From: CBDCCV01 sp965215025
GTDB taxonomy: Bacteria; Bacteroidota; Rhodothermia; Rhodothermales; Salinibacteraceae
DNA length: 64,000 nt
Assembly: GCA_965215025.1 (NCBI GenBank)
Contig: CBDCCV010000001.1
Span: 62,001-126,000, forward strand
Reading direction: 5' to 3'
Below the pieces are notes generated by a model. It saw only the letters and a program-made list of their open reading frames with translations, did no database searches and was not told where the DNA came from. The position numbers were made by a program, and so were the translations under genes. Shown piece after piece: positions 43,000 to 51,536 of this stretch. Position 1 is the first letter of the stretch; the number at the start of each line of letters is the position of its first letter.

Positions 43000-43114
43000 C
43001 TCAATCGCAATGGCAGGAACATATCGAAGGATGCTCGCTTGAACGGCCAAATTGAGCGGCTGCGTCGTGCTAAGTTGCAGCTCTACTCTACTTCCACAGA
43101 CTAACCCATTCGCT

Positions 43115-43873
43115 ATGCGACAATTGATCCTCGTATTCGCCCTCGTCCCTGCCCTGCTTCTGACGGCGTGCACCGAACGCCAAGAAGCCGAGGTGGAGCA
43201 GGACGCGCAGCAGCTAAGCGCCGAGATGCAGCAGGAGATGCAGCAGTTCCAGGCCAGCTTCGATCAGAACCTGACGGAGATGGAGCAGGAGTTCAACGAC
43301 CTGGAAGCCAACCTCGAGAACGCCGAGAACGACATGCAGCAGGAGATGCAGGGAGAGCTTTCCGAGCTGCGCCAGGAGCGCCAGGCCATCGCTCAGGAGA
43401 TGGAGCAGATGGAGGCGCAGTCCGCCGAGGAGTACCGGGAGATGCGCGCAAGCATGGACGAGCGCATGAACGAGCTGGAGCGTGACGCTGAGGAGCTTCG
43501 CCTCAACGCCATCCAGGAGAAGGAGGAGTTCCAAAGCGCCGTCCAGTCGCGCCTTGACGAGACCGACCAAGAGATCAACCAGCTTGAGCAGCGCGCCGCG
43601 AACGCCAGCCAGGAGACGCAGCAGGAGATCAACGAGCAGATCGACGAGTTGCGCACGGAGCGCGAAGAGCTGTCTCAGCAGCTTGAGCAGATCGAGGACG
43701 CCTCGCAGGAGGAGTTCCGCGAGATGCGCAGCGACGTGTCCAGCGCCATGGCCGACTTCGGACGCAACGTCCGCGCCGCCTCGAACAACGTGGAGCGAGA
43801 GCTGAGCGAGGTGGGCGATGCCCTGCAGCAGGGCGCGCAGGAGGTCGAGCAGGAACTGGAAGACAACCAGTAG
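43115..43873 (+). CDS. Coiled-coil lipoprotein
   Basis: 252 residues from ATG 43115. Signal peptide with lipobox LLLTAC (Cys ~18). From ~25 to ~250 the chain is one long heptad-rich coiled coil loaded with Gln, Glu and Met (e.g. MQQEMQQFQASFDQNLTEME, REELSQQLEQIED). It is probably a rod-like envelope spacer or structural lipoprotein; no enzyme motif. A terminator follows. Confidence 0.8.
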   Translation: MRQLILVFALVPALLLTACTERQEAEVEQDAQQLSAEMQQEMQQFQASFDQNLTEMEQEFNDLEANLENAENDMQQEMQGELSELRQERQAIAQEMEQMEAQSAEEYREMRASMDERMNELERDAEELRLNAIQEKEEFQSAVQSRLDETDQEINQLEQRAANASQETQQEINEQIDELRTEREELSQQLEQIEDASQEEFREMRSDVSSAMADFGRNVRAASNNVERELSEVGDALQQGAQEVEQELEDNQ

Positions 43874-43906
43874 CCGCGCGCGCTTTCGTCCCGTTCACGT
43901 TCTGAG

Positions 43907-43950
43907 AAGGGCGGACGCTGGCTTTCCCCGGCGCCCGCCCTTTTCTTTTA
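43907..43950 (+). terminator. Rho-independent terminator after the coiled-coil lipoprotein
   Basis: A 12-bp stem with one mismatch (43907-43918 with 43931-43942), 12-nt loop and TTTTCTTTTA tail. Confidence 0.85.
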
Positions 43951-43988
43951 CGCCCCGACCGCCGCCTAACCACGCAGCCCGCTTTTCC

Positions 43989-44480
43989 ATGAAGATGCTC
44001 TTCTGTACCAACCTCGCCGAGCCGGCCTCCGTGATCCAGGCCGCGGAGCGCATGGCCGCCCGCATGGGGGCCGACGTCTTCGTGCTGCACGTGGTGGCCG
44101 CGGTGGAGGAGGCCGCTGCGGCCCTCGACCCTGCCAACTCCGCGATGGAAGATTCGATACAGGGGCTGGGCGGTTACACCCCGTACGCCTTCTACGACGC
44201 CGAGCTGCAAGCCGAGCGGGCGGAGGCCGAGGCCGAGGCCTTTCACCGGTTTCTGACCCAGCGCTTTGAGGGCACCGTCCGCGCGGCGCTGAAGCAGGGC
44301 GACCCCGCCAGCGTCATCTTGAAGGACGCCGAGGCGCAGGACGTGGACGTGATTGCGATGGGCAAGCACCACCGCGGCGCGCTCGAACGCCTCTTCATGG
44401 GCAGCACGCCCAAGCAGGTGCTCAAGGCAGGCACGCGCCCCGTGCTCCTCTTCCCCATCTTCGAAGACGACAGGGCGTAG
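43989..44480 (+). CDS. Universal stress protein (UspA family)
   Basis: 163 residues, a single Usp domain. The nucleotide-binding motif G-2x-G-9x-G-S/T is present in MGKHHRGALERLFMGST followed by KQVLKAGTRPVLLF. The N-terminus (KMLFCTNLAEPA) fits. It likely binds ATP and acts in stress survival; the partner is unknown. Confidence 0.9.
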   Translation: MKMLFCTNLAEPASVIQAAERMAARMGADVFVLHVVAAVEEAAAALDPANSAMEDSIQGLGGYTPYAFYDAELQAERAEAEAEAFHRFLTQRFEGTVRAALKQGDPASVILKDAEAQDVDVIAMGKHHRGALERLFMGSTPKQVLKAGTRPVLLFPIFEDDRA

Positions 44481-44522
44481 CGCAAGCCAAGTTGTGAGGT
44501 AGAACAGAAACGTCTACTCGTC

Positions 44523-44632
44523 GTCATCCTGAACCCCGGATCGGAGTCCGGGGCAGGCTCCGTGATCTCCCCTACTCCGGGCATCCTCTAACGTAGGAGA
44601 TCCTTCGTCCCGGCGCCGGGACTCAGGATGAC
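44523..44632. repeat. GTCATCCTGA palindromic intergenic repeat
   Basis: A 110-bp element bounded by GTCATCCTGA (44523) and TCAGGATGAC (44632), with internal inverted GC-rich arms. It lies between uspA-like and hydrolase genes that converge on it. Confidence 0.75.
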
Positions 44633-44679
44633 AACGGGATAGGTCACAACTTGGTTTAGCACAAGCCTCGGTGGCGCGG

Positions 44680-45549
44680 TTACCCGGCAGCCAGCGTGTC
44701 CTTGAAGAAGTCCGTCGTGCGCTTCCAGACAGCTTCGAGCGGCGGCGGTACCTCGCCCTCGAAGGGGTGCTCGCCCCCGAAGGTGTGCCCGCCGCCTGCG
44801 GTGAAGAGCGTGCCCCGGCCCGCGCCCTCCAGCGCCTGCGCCTCGGCCATCGGCACGGCGGCGTCATCCGGGGCGTGGACGATGAGCCACGGGACCGCCA
44901 CGCGCGCGGCGGCGGCCTGAATGTCAAGGCGCTCGCGGTGCGCCAGCGCGTCGTCGTAGAGGACGCGGTTCAGGCGCATCCGCTGGCCGGTGCGCGTGTT
45001 GAGGACCTCGGTGTACCCCTGCCGCTTCCAGTCGTCGATCTGCTCGGGCGAGAAGCGCTCGACGAAACCGCTCACGGCGCTCCACGTCGCCAGCGCTCGG
45101 ATGCGCGCGTCATCCGCCGTTTGGAGAACGGCCGTGCCGCCGCCGCGCGAGTGGCCCATCAGCCCGAGGCGCGCCGGATCGAACGATACCTCATCGAGCG
45201 GCGCCTCGGGGAGCGCGTTTCCGGCTACCGCATCGAGGACGGCAGCGAGGTCGTCCAGCTCACGTGTGAACGTGTTCTCGGCGAACTTGTCAAGCTCCGT
45301 GAACGCGGTCGGCTCCTCCTCAGCGACGCCGTTGTGGGAGAAGTTGAAGAGCACGCTGGCGAAGCCGTTCTCGGCCAGATGGCGGCCCCACGCCGGGAAC
45401 GGCCCCCAATCTTTGAAGCCCTTGAAGCCGTGGCACATCACCACCACGGGAAGCGGATCGGCGGCGCCTTCGGGGAAGCGCACGTCGCCGTGCACGGCGT
45501 CGCCGCGCTTGGTGGTCAGGGTGAAGGCGTGTTCGCGGATGGCAGGCAT
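44680..45549 (-). CDS. Dienelactone hydrolase-like alpha/beta-hydrolase
   Basis: 289 residues from the ATG at 45549. The motifs are VVMCHGFKGFKDW (oxyanion region), GLMGHSRGGGTA (nucleophile Ser ~125), VHAPDDAAVP (acid) and AGGGHTFGG (His). A long cap segment (TWSAVSGFVERFSPEQIDDW) follows the nucleophile. It is likely a cytoplasmic esterase of unknown substrate. The gene ends the operon-like run after dsbD (gap 19 bp). Confidence 0.88.
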   Translation of the reverse strand: MPAIREHAFTLTTKRGDAVHGDVRFPEGAADPLPVVVMCHGFKGFKDWGPFPAWGRHLAENGFASVLFNFSHNGVAEEEPTAFTELDKFAENTFTRELDDLAAVLDAVAGNALPEAPLDEVSFDPARLGLMGHSRGGGTAVLQTADDARIRALATWSAVSGFVERFSPEQIDDWKRQGYTEVLNTRTGQRMRLNRVLYDDALAHRERLDIQAAAARVAVPWLIVHAPDDAAVPMAEAQALEGAGRGTLFTAGGGHTFGGEHPFEGEVPPPLEAVWKRTTDFFKDTLAAG

Positions 45550-45568
45550 GGCAGAAGACGAAAGAGAA

Positions 45569-47581
45569 TCAGCGGCTGGCGAGGCGTTCTTCCTGCGCGA
45601 ACAGGGCGGCGCCCTCTTCCAGAAAGCGCGCGAAGCGCTCGGCCTCAGCCACGCCGCTGATCTGGCGCAGCGGCGTCTCCTGGGCCTCGGGGCGAACGAT
45701 AGCGTAGGTGGGCAGCGCCGTCGTGCCCGTGAGCCTAAGCTGGTAGCGCTGCAAGCGGCGGCCGGCCTCGGGGTCGTCCGTAAAAAGGCGCAGGAGGACG
45801 AAGTCGCTTTCGAGGCGGCGCGCCACGGCGGGCTGCGGGAAGACGTTGGCCTCCATCGCGCGGCAGTTCGTGCAGGTGTAGCCCGTGAAGTCGATGAAGA
45901 CGGGCTTGCCCTGGGCGCGCGCCTCGGCAAAGGCTTTTTCGACGTCGTTCTCGATCCAGTCGAAGCGCGCCTCGCCGGACGGCGCCTGCGCCGAGGTGGC
46001 GGCGAGCAGGCCCGGATCGCCCACCTGGCGCGGCGGCAGGTAGGCATCGAGCCGCCCGAGCGGCGCGCCCAGCAGCCCTGGCACCATGTAGAGCGCCAAT
46101 CCGAAAAACGCCACGGCCACCAGGAGCCGCCCCGCGCCGATTTCTTCCACGGCCGGCTCGTGCTTGAGACGCAGCTTGCCGATGAGGTAGAGGCCCGTCA
46201 GAAAAAAGAGCACTACGGCCAGCGCCACGGCCAGCGGGCGCGAGAGCAGGCCCGTGCCCCACAAGAGATCGGCGTTGGAGAGAAACTTGAGCGCGGCGAC
46301 GAGTTCGACGAAGCCGAGCGTCACCTTCACGGCGCCCATCCACGCGCCCGAGCGCGGCAGCGCGCCGAGGCCGCGCGGAAAGAGCGCCAGCACCACGAAC
46401 GGCAACGCAAACACGGCGCTAAAGACGAGCATCCCCACGACGGGATACGTCCACGCCCCGCCGGCCGTCGCTGCCAGGAGGCCGCCCACGAACGGCGCCG
46501 TGCACGAGAACGAGACGAGCGTGAGCGTGAGGCCCATGAATAAGACGCCCGCGTAGCCCGCCCGCTCGTCCGACTGCCGGCTGAAGTAGTTGACCAGGCC
46601 GCTGGGCAGGCGCAGCTCGAACAGCCCCAGGAGCGAGAGCGCGAAGAACACGAACGTCAGCCCGATGAGCAGATTCACCCACGGGTTGGCCGCCACCGCC
46701 TGCGCCCCGGACGCGCCGAATACGAGCGCCGCGAGCGCGCCCAGGCTCGTAAACGTGACTACGATGGTGAGGCCGTAGACGAGCGCCAGGCGCACGGCCC
46801 CGCCCCGCCCCGCCGCGTGCTTGGTGAAGTACGACACGGTGAGCGGAATCATGGGGAAGACGCACGGCGTGAGGAGCGCCGCCGCCCCCGCGCCCGCCGC
46901 TAAAAGCAGAAACGCCCAGAAGCCACCCGCTCGCGCCGCGTCGAGCGCGCCTGTGGCCGAGGCGCGCTTCGCAACGGCATCGCCGCCGGGCGTGCTGTTT
47001 TCCTCCTCCGGCGTCGCCGTTGGCGCCGCGCCCGATGCCAGGGCCGGCGCGTCCTCGGCCACGGCGACGGTTACGGCAAACGGCGCCTCCGTCGGCGGGA
47101 GGCACAGGCGGTCCGTGCAGATCATGTACTCGACCGCACCGCCGATCTCGTACGCGCCGGGCGCGACGCCGGCATCCAAGGCGAGGGCGGCGCGGAGCGT
47201 GGCCTCGCCCTCGTAGTAGCGCACCGTGGTGTCGAAGTTGGGATCGTAGCCCTCCTTCGGCGGCGCTTGGTTGAGGCCATCCTGCCGCGCAAAGCCCTCC
47301 GGTAGATCAGTAAAAGAGACGCTGGCGCCGCGGCTCGGCGGGGGCGAGTCCGGCGCGTACATCTTCCAGCCGTCGGCGATCTTGGCCGTGAGCGTGACCT
47401 CGAACGCCGCGCCGGGGCGGACGGCCTCGGGCGCTGTGGCTGCCCAGGTCACGTGCTCCCCGGCCCCGCTCAGTAAATCTTGCGTGGGAAAGCTTTGCGC
47501 GACGGCCGTCCGTCCGCCGCCCAGCGCAGTCAGCAGCGCGGCGAGCACCAGAACCCAATGGCGGAAAAGGGCAGAGCGCAT
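45569..47581 (-). CDS. dsbD: Thiol:disulfide interchange protein DsbD
   Basis: 670 residues from the ATG at 47581. A signal peptide is followed by an N-terminal periplasmic domain with paired cysteines (MICTDRLCLPP), then eight membrane helices with the two transmembrane cysteines (LLTPCVFPMIPL and VSFSCTAPFVG). The C-terminal thioredoxin-like domain carries the active site TGYTCTNCRAM (CxxC). It transfers electrons from cytoplasmic thioredoxin to periplasmic proteins. All six functional cysteines are present. Confidence 0.95.
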   Translation of the reverse strand: MRSALFRHWVLVLAALLTALGGGRTAVAQSFPTQDLLSGAGEHVTWAATAPEAVRPGAAFEVTLTAKIADGWKMYAPDSPPPSRGASVSFTDLPEGFARQDGLNQAPPKEGYDPNFDTTVRYYEGEATLRAALALDAGVAPGAYEIGGAVEYMICTDRLCLPPTEAPFAVTVAVAEDAPALASGAAPTATPEEENSTPGGDAVAKRASATGALDAARAGGFWAFLLLAAGAGAAALLTPCVFPMIPLTVSYFTKHAAGRGGAVRLALVYGLTIVVTFTSLGALAALVFGASGAQAVAANPWVNLLIGLTFVFFALSLLGLFELRLPSGLVNYFSRQSDERAGYAGVLFMGLTLTLVSFSCTAPFVGGLLAATAGGAWTYPVVGMLVFSAVFALPFVVLALFPRGLGALPRSGAWMGAVKVTLGFVELVAALKFLSNADLLWGTGLLSRPLAVALAVVLFFLTGLYLIGKLRLKHEPAVEEIGAGRLLVAVAFFGLALYMVPGLLGAPLGRLDAYLPPRQVGDPGLLAATSAQAPSGEARFDWIENDVEKAFAEARAQGKPVFIDFTGYTCTNCRAMEANVFPQPAVARRLESDFVLLRLFTDDPEAGRRLQRYQLRLTGTTALPTYAIVRPEAQETPLRQISGVAEAERFARFLEEGAALFAQEERLASR

Positions 47582-47719
47582 GAGCACGAGAGGCTGCCAG
47601 AGCGACCGATCAAACGAAAGCGGGGTGCCTGTTGGACGATCTGCCAACAACCACCCCGCTCCGAATGTTGCTCGAAAACTCCGCGCAGCCCGCCTGCCTC
47701 GGCGCGCGAGGCCCCTCTG

Positions 47720-48184
47720 CTAAGACCCTTCGACGGGGCCGGACTCGGGCATGACCTGGATCTTGAGGTCGGCCTCGACCTCAGGGTGCACCTGCACGCG
47801 CGCGCTGAAGATGCCGATCTGCCGGATGTCCTCCTCCAGCTCGATGTCGCGGCGGTCGATGTCGAAGCCACGGTTGGAAAGCTCGACCGCAATCTGCTGC
47901 GTGGTCACCGAGCCGAAGATGCGGTTCTCCTCGCCCGCCTTGGCGGTGATGACGAGGAGCGTGTCTTCCAGCTCCCGTGCCAGCGCCTCGGCGTCTTCTT
48001 TCTTGGCCGAGCGCTTGCGCGCCTGCTGGCGCTGCTCCTCCTCGTAAGCTTTGATAACGCCGGGCGTGGCCAAGCGGGCCATCCGGCGCGGGATGAGGTA
48101 GTTGCGCCCGTAGCCGTCGGCCACGGAATGGATCTCGCCCTCTTCGCCGAGGTGGTCTACGTCCTTGAGCAAAAGTACGTTCAT
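47720..48184 (-). CDS. rplI: 50S ribosomal protein L9
   Basis: 154 residues. The N-terminal RNA-binding domain (VLLLKDVDHLGEEGEIHSVADGYGRNYLIPRRMA) and the connecting helix are typical, and GSVTTQQIA marks the C-terminal domain. It is the last gene of the rpsF-rpsR-rplI set. The gap to rpsR holds a palindromic repeat. Confidence 0.97.
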   Translation of the reverse strand: MNVLLLKDVDHLGEEGEIHSVADGYGRNYLIPRRMARLATPGVIKAYEEEQRQQARKRSAKKEDAEALARELEDTLLVITAKAGEENRIFGSVTTQQIAVELSNRGFDIDRRDIELEEDIRQIGIFSARVQVHPEVEADLKIQVMPESGPVEGS

Positions 48185-48243
48185 GGTCTCTCCTGTGCGT
48201 CTTCTATTCTAAGCAAGCGATGAAAGCCTGTGCGGTGCTCCTC

Positions 48244-48322
48244 GTCATCCTTAAGCAGTAAAGGATCTCCTGACGTTAAGCAGTCCCAACGCTGGGAGAT
48301 CTTTTGCTTCGCTCAAGATGAC
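48244..48322. repeat. GTCATCC palindromic intergenic repeat
   Basis: A 79-bp near-palindrome from GTCATCC to GATGAC with inner AGGATCTCC / GGGAGATCT arms, lying inside the ribosomal protein operon between rpsR and rplI. It could fold in the transcript and tune rplI expression. Confidence 0.75.
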
Positions 48323-48328
48323 AGCCGG

Positions 48329-48541
48329 CTACCGGACGGCGTCCTCGACAAAAGGCAGGAGCGCGAGGTGGCGCGCTCGCTTCACCGCCTGCGTAAGCTG
48401 GCGCTGCAACTTGGCCGAGACGTTCGTCACGCGGCGCGGCAAGAGCTTGCCCTGGTTGTTGACGAAGCGCTCTAAAAACTCGGTGTCGCGGTAATCGACG
48501 TATTCGATGTGGCGGTACTGGCGGTCTCCTCGGTCAGCCAT
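48329..48541 (-). CDS. rpsR: 30S ribosomal protein S18
   Basis: 70 residues. IEYVDYRDTEFLERFVNNQGK and LPRRVTNVSAKLQRQLTQAVKRARHLALLPF (split here) are characteristic of bS18. It binds the platform with S6, whose gene lies 51 bp upstream. The usual zinc cysteine is absent, as in many C- paralogues. Confidence 0.97.
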   Translation of the reverse strand: MADRGDRQYRHIEYVDYRDTEFLERFVNNQGKLLPRRVTNVSAKLQRQLTQAVKRARHLALLPFVEDAVR

Positions 48542-48592
48542 CTTTTTTCTTTCTTTTGCTTTAGATCGTCGTGGGTTTGAGCGGCGGCGCGC

Positions 48593-48970
48593 TTACGCCT
48601 CGGCCTCTTGCTCGACGGCGGCCTCCTCGGCCTGGCGCTGCTGCCGCTGGCGGTGGTAGCGCAGCATCTTGGCGTCCATGCGCAGGGTGAGGTAGCGCAG
48701 GATGTCATCGTTGATGGTCATGGCGCGCTCCATGCGCGGGATCATCGCGCCCGGCGCCTGGAAGTGGACGGTGACGTAGTAGCCGCTGCGCTTACGGTCG
48801 ATCTTGTACGCGAGGCGCTGCGACCCCCACTCGTCTACGCTTTCGATCTCGCCGCCGTTGTCCTCGATAAAGCCGGTGACCTTGCTCACGGCCTGCTGCG
48901 TCTGCTGATCGTTCAGGACGCCGCTCACGATGAACGTAAGCTCGTACGGGTTCTTTTTCGGATCTGCCAT
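48593..48970 (-). CDS. rpsF: 30S ribosomal protein S6
   Basis: 125 residues from the ATG at 48970. The ferredoxin-like fold is seen in YELTFIVSG, VDEWGSQRLAYKIDRKRSGYY and RAMTINDDILRYLTLR. The C-terminal tail is rich in Gln, Glu and Ala. It partners with S18. No ssb gene lies between rpsF and rpsR, unlike in many bacteria. Confidence 0.97.
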   Translation of the reverse strand: MADPKKNPYELTFIVSGVLNDQQTQQAVSKVTGFIEDNGGEIESVDEWGSQRLAYKIDRKRSGYYVTVHFQAPGAMIPRMERAMTINDDILRYLTLRMDAKMLRYHRQRQQRQAEEAAVEQEAEA

Positions 48971-49139
48971 AGAAAAGCTGTTTGCCCTGTGGAATGATGC
49001 TGGGATCACGCCCGCGCGCTTTTTTCTTCGCTGGCGCGAGCAGGGTTCGGATGCAGAACGGGAAGGTAGCCGCCCGGTGCCCGTGCTGCAACGCACGGCG
49101 CCGTTTTCGCACGAATTTAGACTGGCTGGGACGACCGCC

Positions 49140-49209
49140 GACCGCAGACGGAAGACCGCCGCTTCCTGTGCATCACCGTTGGCGATGTAGCGGTCTGCGG
49201 TCTGCCGTC
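49140..49209. repeat. Large inverted repeat downstream of prfA
   Basis: Arms 49140-49159 and 49190-49209 pair at 17 of 20 positions and enclose a second small stem (CATCACC/GGCGATG). The A-run lies on the prfA side, so as a terminator it would suit plus-strand transcription, where no gene ends. Confidence 0.55.
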
Positions 49210-49215
49210 AAAAAA

Positions 49216-50292
49216 TCAAAGCTGCGCCAGGCGCTCGGCGTTCTCGGCCATGCGCAACGCAGCGATGATGGCGTCGAGGTCGCCGCCGATGACGTCGCGC
49301 AGGGGGTGGTTCTTGTCGTCGCCCTCGAGGCGGTGGTCAGTGACGCGGTCCTGCGGGAAGTTGTACGTGCGGATCTTGGCCGAGCGGTCCCCGGAGCCGA
49401 CCATCGAGCGGCGCTGCTCGGCGCGCTCGGCGTGCTGGCGCTCGCGCTCGCGCTCGTAGAGGCGCGCGCGGAGCACCCGCATGGCCTTCGCCTTGTTTTT
49501 GTGCTGGCTCTTCTCGTCCTGGCACGTGACGATCAGCCCCGTCGGCTCGTGGGTGATGCGCACGGCCGAGTCCGTGGTGTTGACGCTCTGCCCGCCGGGG
49601 CCGCTGGAGCGGTACACGTCGATGGTGAGGTCGGCCGGGTTGATGCTGATGTCCACGTCCTTGGCCTCGGGGAGGACGGCCACGGTGGCGGCGGAGGTGT
49701 GGATACGCCCGCTGCTTTCGGTCTCCGGCACGCGCTGCACGCGGTGCACGCCGCTCTCGTACTTCATCGTCCCAAAGGCGCTCTTTCCGGAGAGGCTGAA
49801 GATGATCTCCTTGAAGCCGCCCTGCGCGCCGTGCGAGGTCTCCAAGACCTCCACGCGCCAGCCCTTGCGCTCGGCGAAGCGCGTGTAGAGGCGGTAGAGG
49901 TCACCCGCGAAAAGCGCCGCCTCGTCGCCACCCGTCCCGGCGCGGATCTCGACGATGGCGTCTTTGGCGTCCTCCGGATCTTTGGGCACGAGTTCGAGGC
50001 GCAGCCGCTGCTCGGCGGGTGGCAGGCGTTTTTCGAGGTCCTCCAGTTCGGCGTGCGCCATCGCGGTAAGCTCCTCGCTCTCCCCCTCGGCGATGATCTC
50101 GCGCAGCCCGGAGCGCTCGCGCAGCAGTCCTTCGTACGCCTCGATGGCCTCCATCGTGGAGCGGAGTTCGCCGTGCTCGCGGCCCAGCTCGGTGATGCGC
50201 TGCGCGTCAGAGGCCACCTCGGGGTCGGCCATCAGCTCGTTGAGTTCGGCATGGCGGCGCTTGACGCCTTCGAGGATCTCGGGGTCTATCAT
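49216..50292 (-). CDS. prfA: Peptide chain release factor 1
   Basis: 358 residues from the ATG at 50292. The universal GGQ motif is in SSGPGGQSVNTTDSAVR, preceded by VQRVPETESSGRIHTSAATVAV. It recognises UAA and UAG stop codons and releases the peptide. The reading frame continues upstream to 51117 but without similarity. A MITE-like repeat begins only 31 bp upstream of the start, in the leader. Confidence 0.97.
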   Translation of the reverse strand: MIDPEILEGVKRRHAELNELMADPEVASDAQRITELGREHGELRSTMEAIEAYEGLLRERSGLREIIAEGESEELTAMAHAELEDLEKRLPPAEQRLRLELVPKDPEDAKDAIVEIRAGTGGDEAALFAGDLYRLYTRFAERKGWRVEVLETSHGAQGGFKEIIFSLSGKSAFGTMKYESGVHRVQRVPETESSGRIHTSAATVAVLPEAKDVDISINPADLTIDVYRSSGPGGQSVNTTDSAVRITHEPTGLIVTCQDEKSQHKNKAKAMRVLRARLYERERERQHAERAEQRRSMVGSGDRSAKIRTYNFPQDRVTDHRLEGDDKNHPLRDVIGGDLDAIIAALRMAENAERLAQL

Positions 50293-50322
50293 CTCTGGGG
50301 TGAGGGGACGGGGGAGGGGTAA

Positions 50323-50543
50323 TACCAAATCCGAATGCCTGCTTGCGTTCTGGCCTGTCATCCCGACCGGAGCACAGCGGAGCGGAGGGATCTGGGATCT
50401 GGGATGCTCAGAGCGCTCTGCCAGAGGGGGACCTCTCCACCTGCTTCGTTCCCCGCCCCGGTGCCCCCGCTGAGCGGGGTGAACTCTGGTGAACTCGGGC
50501 GGGACAGGCTCTCGGAATGACAACTCCATAACCGGACTTGGTA
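50323..50543. mobile_element. MITE-like repeat, copy 2
   Basis: A 221-bp element with terminal inverted repeats TACCAAATCCG and CGGACTTGGTA (one mismatch), inserted just upstream of prfA. It is longer than copy 1 by short internal duplications (GGGATCT twice, GGTGAACTC twice). Inside lie GTCATCCCGA and TCGGAATGAC, linking it to the GTCAT palindromes. Confidence 0.8.
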
Positions 50544-50637
50544 CAAGAGAGCGCGTCTCGGGGCATGGGCCTGGTACGGCCGGCGCGGGCGCGTTGTTCG
50601 TGCCGGGGCGATCCGTTTGGCGCGCCTGGGCGTAGGC

Positions 50638-50665
50638 GTGGGAGCGAGGCGCGCCTCGCTCCCAC
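50638..50665. repeat. Perfect 28-bp palindrome
   Basis: GTGGGAGCGAGGCG followed directly by its reverse complement, with no loop. It lies 95 bp past MITE copy 2, in the gap between prfA and the truncated PhzF-like gene. No T-run. Confidence 0.7.
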
Positions 50666-50698
50666 CTCAGCGACAACGCACCACCTCGTCCGCCATGA

Positions 50699-51397
50699 CG
50701 CCGGCGCTCATCGAACTCCGCGTGGAAACTAAGCGCGGCGCGGTGGTTCTCCGCGCACGGCGAGATCCAGCTTTGCGGCGCGGGGGCGCTTGCCGCCGCC
50801 AGCTTTCTGCTCCAGCACGAAGCGCCGCCGCCCTCCGGCGAAGTCGTCTTTGAGACCGAGGCCGCCCGCCTCGTCGCCCGCGCAGCAGCCGACGCCGTGC
50901 GGGTGCGCCTCCCCGCCCGCACGTTGTCGGACCACGCGCCCTCCGCCGATCTGCTCGCCGCCCTCGACTGCCCGGCTCCGACGCGCAGTGCGCTCGCCGA
51001 AGCCGCCGCCACGGTGATCCTCGCGCTCCCCTCCCGCGCCGACGTGGAAACACTGCGGCCCGACTTCGCCCGCCTACAAAAGCTCGACGCCGCGCACCTC
51101 GGCGCCGTCATCGCCACGGCGCCTGGCGACGGCTCATCTGAGGGCGGCGCTGCCGATTATGTCTTCCGCTACTTCACGCCCTGGCACGGCACGGGCGAGA
51201 GCGCGTTTGCCGGCTCGGCGCACAGCACGCTGGCACCCTTGTGGTCGGCGCATCTCAGGAAAAGCGACCTCCGCGCGCGCCAGCTTGCCGGCTCAGGCGT
51301 CCCGTCCCACGTGTGCCCTGGCGAGGCGGGCGGCGTGTGGATCGCCAGGCGCAGCCGCCCCGTCCGCCGCCGCCCGCTCGCCGAGGCGCTGCGGTAA
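50699..51397 (+). pseudogene. N-terminally truncated PhzF-like isomerase
   Basis: An open frame after TGA 50696-50698. It shows PhzF-family segments from ~50744 on: ARWFSAHGEIQLCGAGALAA (like RWFTP..EVDLCGHATLA) and YVFRYFTPWHGTGESAFAGS followed by AHSTLAPLW. The first ~45-50 residues, which include the catalytic Glu, are missing, and the usual EDPVTGSAH is altered to ESAFAGSAH. No good start codon precedes the conserved part (first GTG at 50897). The truncated end faces a palindrome and the MITE, suggesting rearrangement. A divergent but active short protein is less likely. Confidence 0.65.
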
Positions 51398-51407
51398 GAC
51401 CGTCGCG

Positions 51408-51435
51408 GTAGGGACACGACATACCGTGTCCCTAC
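51408..51435. repeat. GTAGGGACACG hairpin
   Basis: An 11-bp perfect stem (51408-51418 with 51425-51435) with a 6-nt loop, 10 bp after the PhzF-like stop, between it and the convergent transporter gene. It could end transcription although the tail lacks T. Confidence 0.65.
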
Positions 51436-51490
51436 GTCGAGGAAGGCCACCTCACGTCGTCAGATTGGTGAAGATTCCCGCTCCTGCGTC

Positions 51491-51513
51491 CCCTCTCCCC
51501 TGGCGGGAGAGGG
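51491..51513. repeat. CCCTCTCCC inverted repeat
   Basis: CCCTCTCCC and GGGAGAGGG around CTGGC, next to the transporter stop; third member of the group at 17808 and 19818. Confidence 0.6.
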
Positions 51514-51536
51514 ACAGGGTGAGGGGGCGCGACGCT

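Noticed and set aside
49140..49209. Terminator of prfA
   Set aside because: The inverted repeat is strong, but the A/T run is on the wrong side for minus-strand termination.
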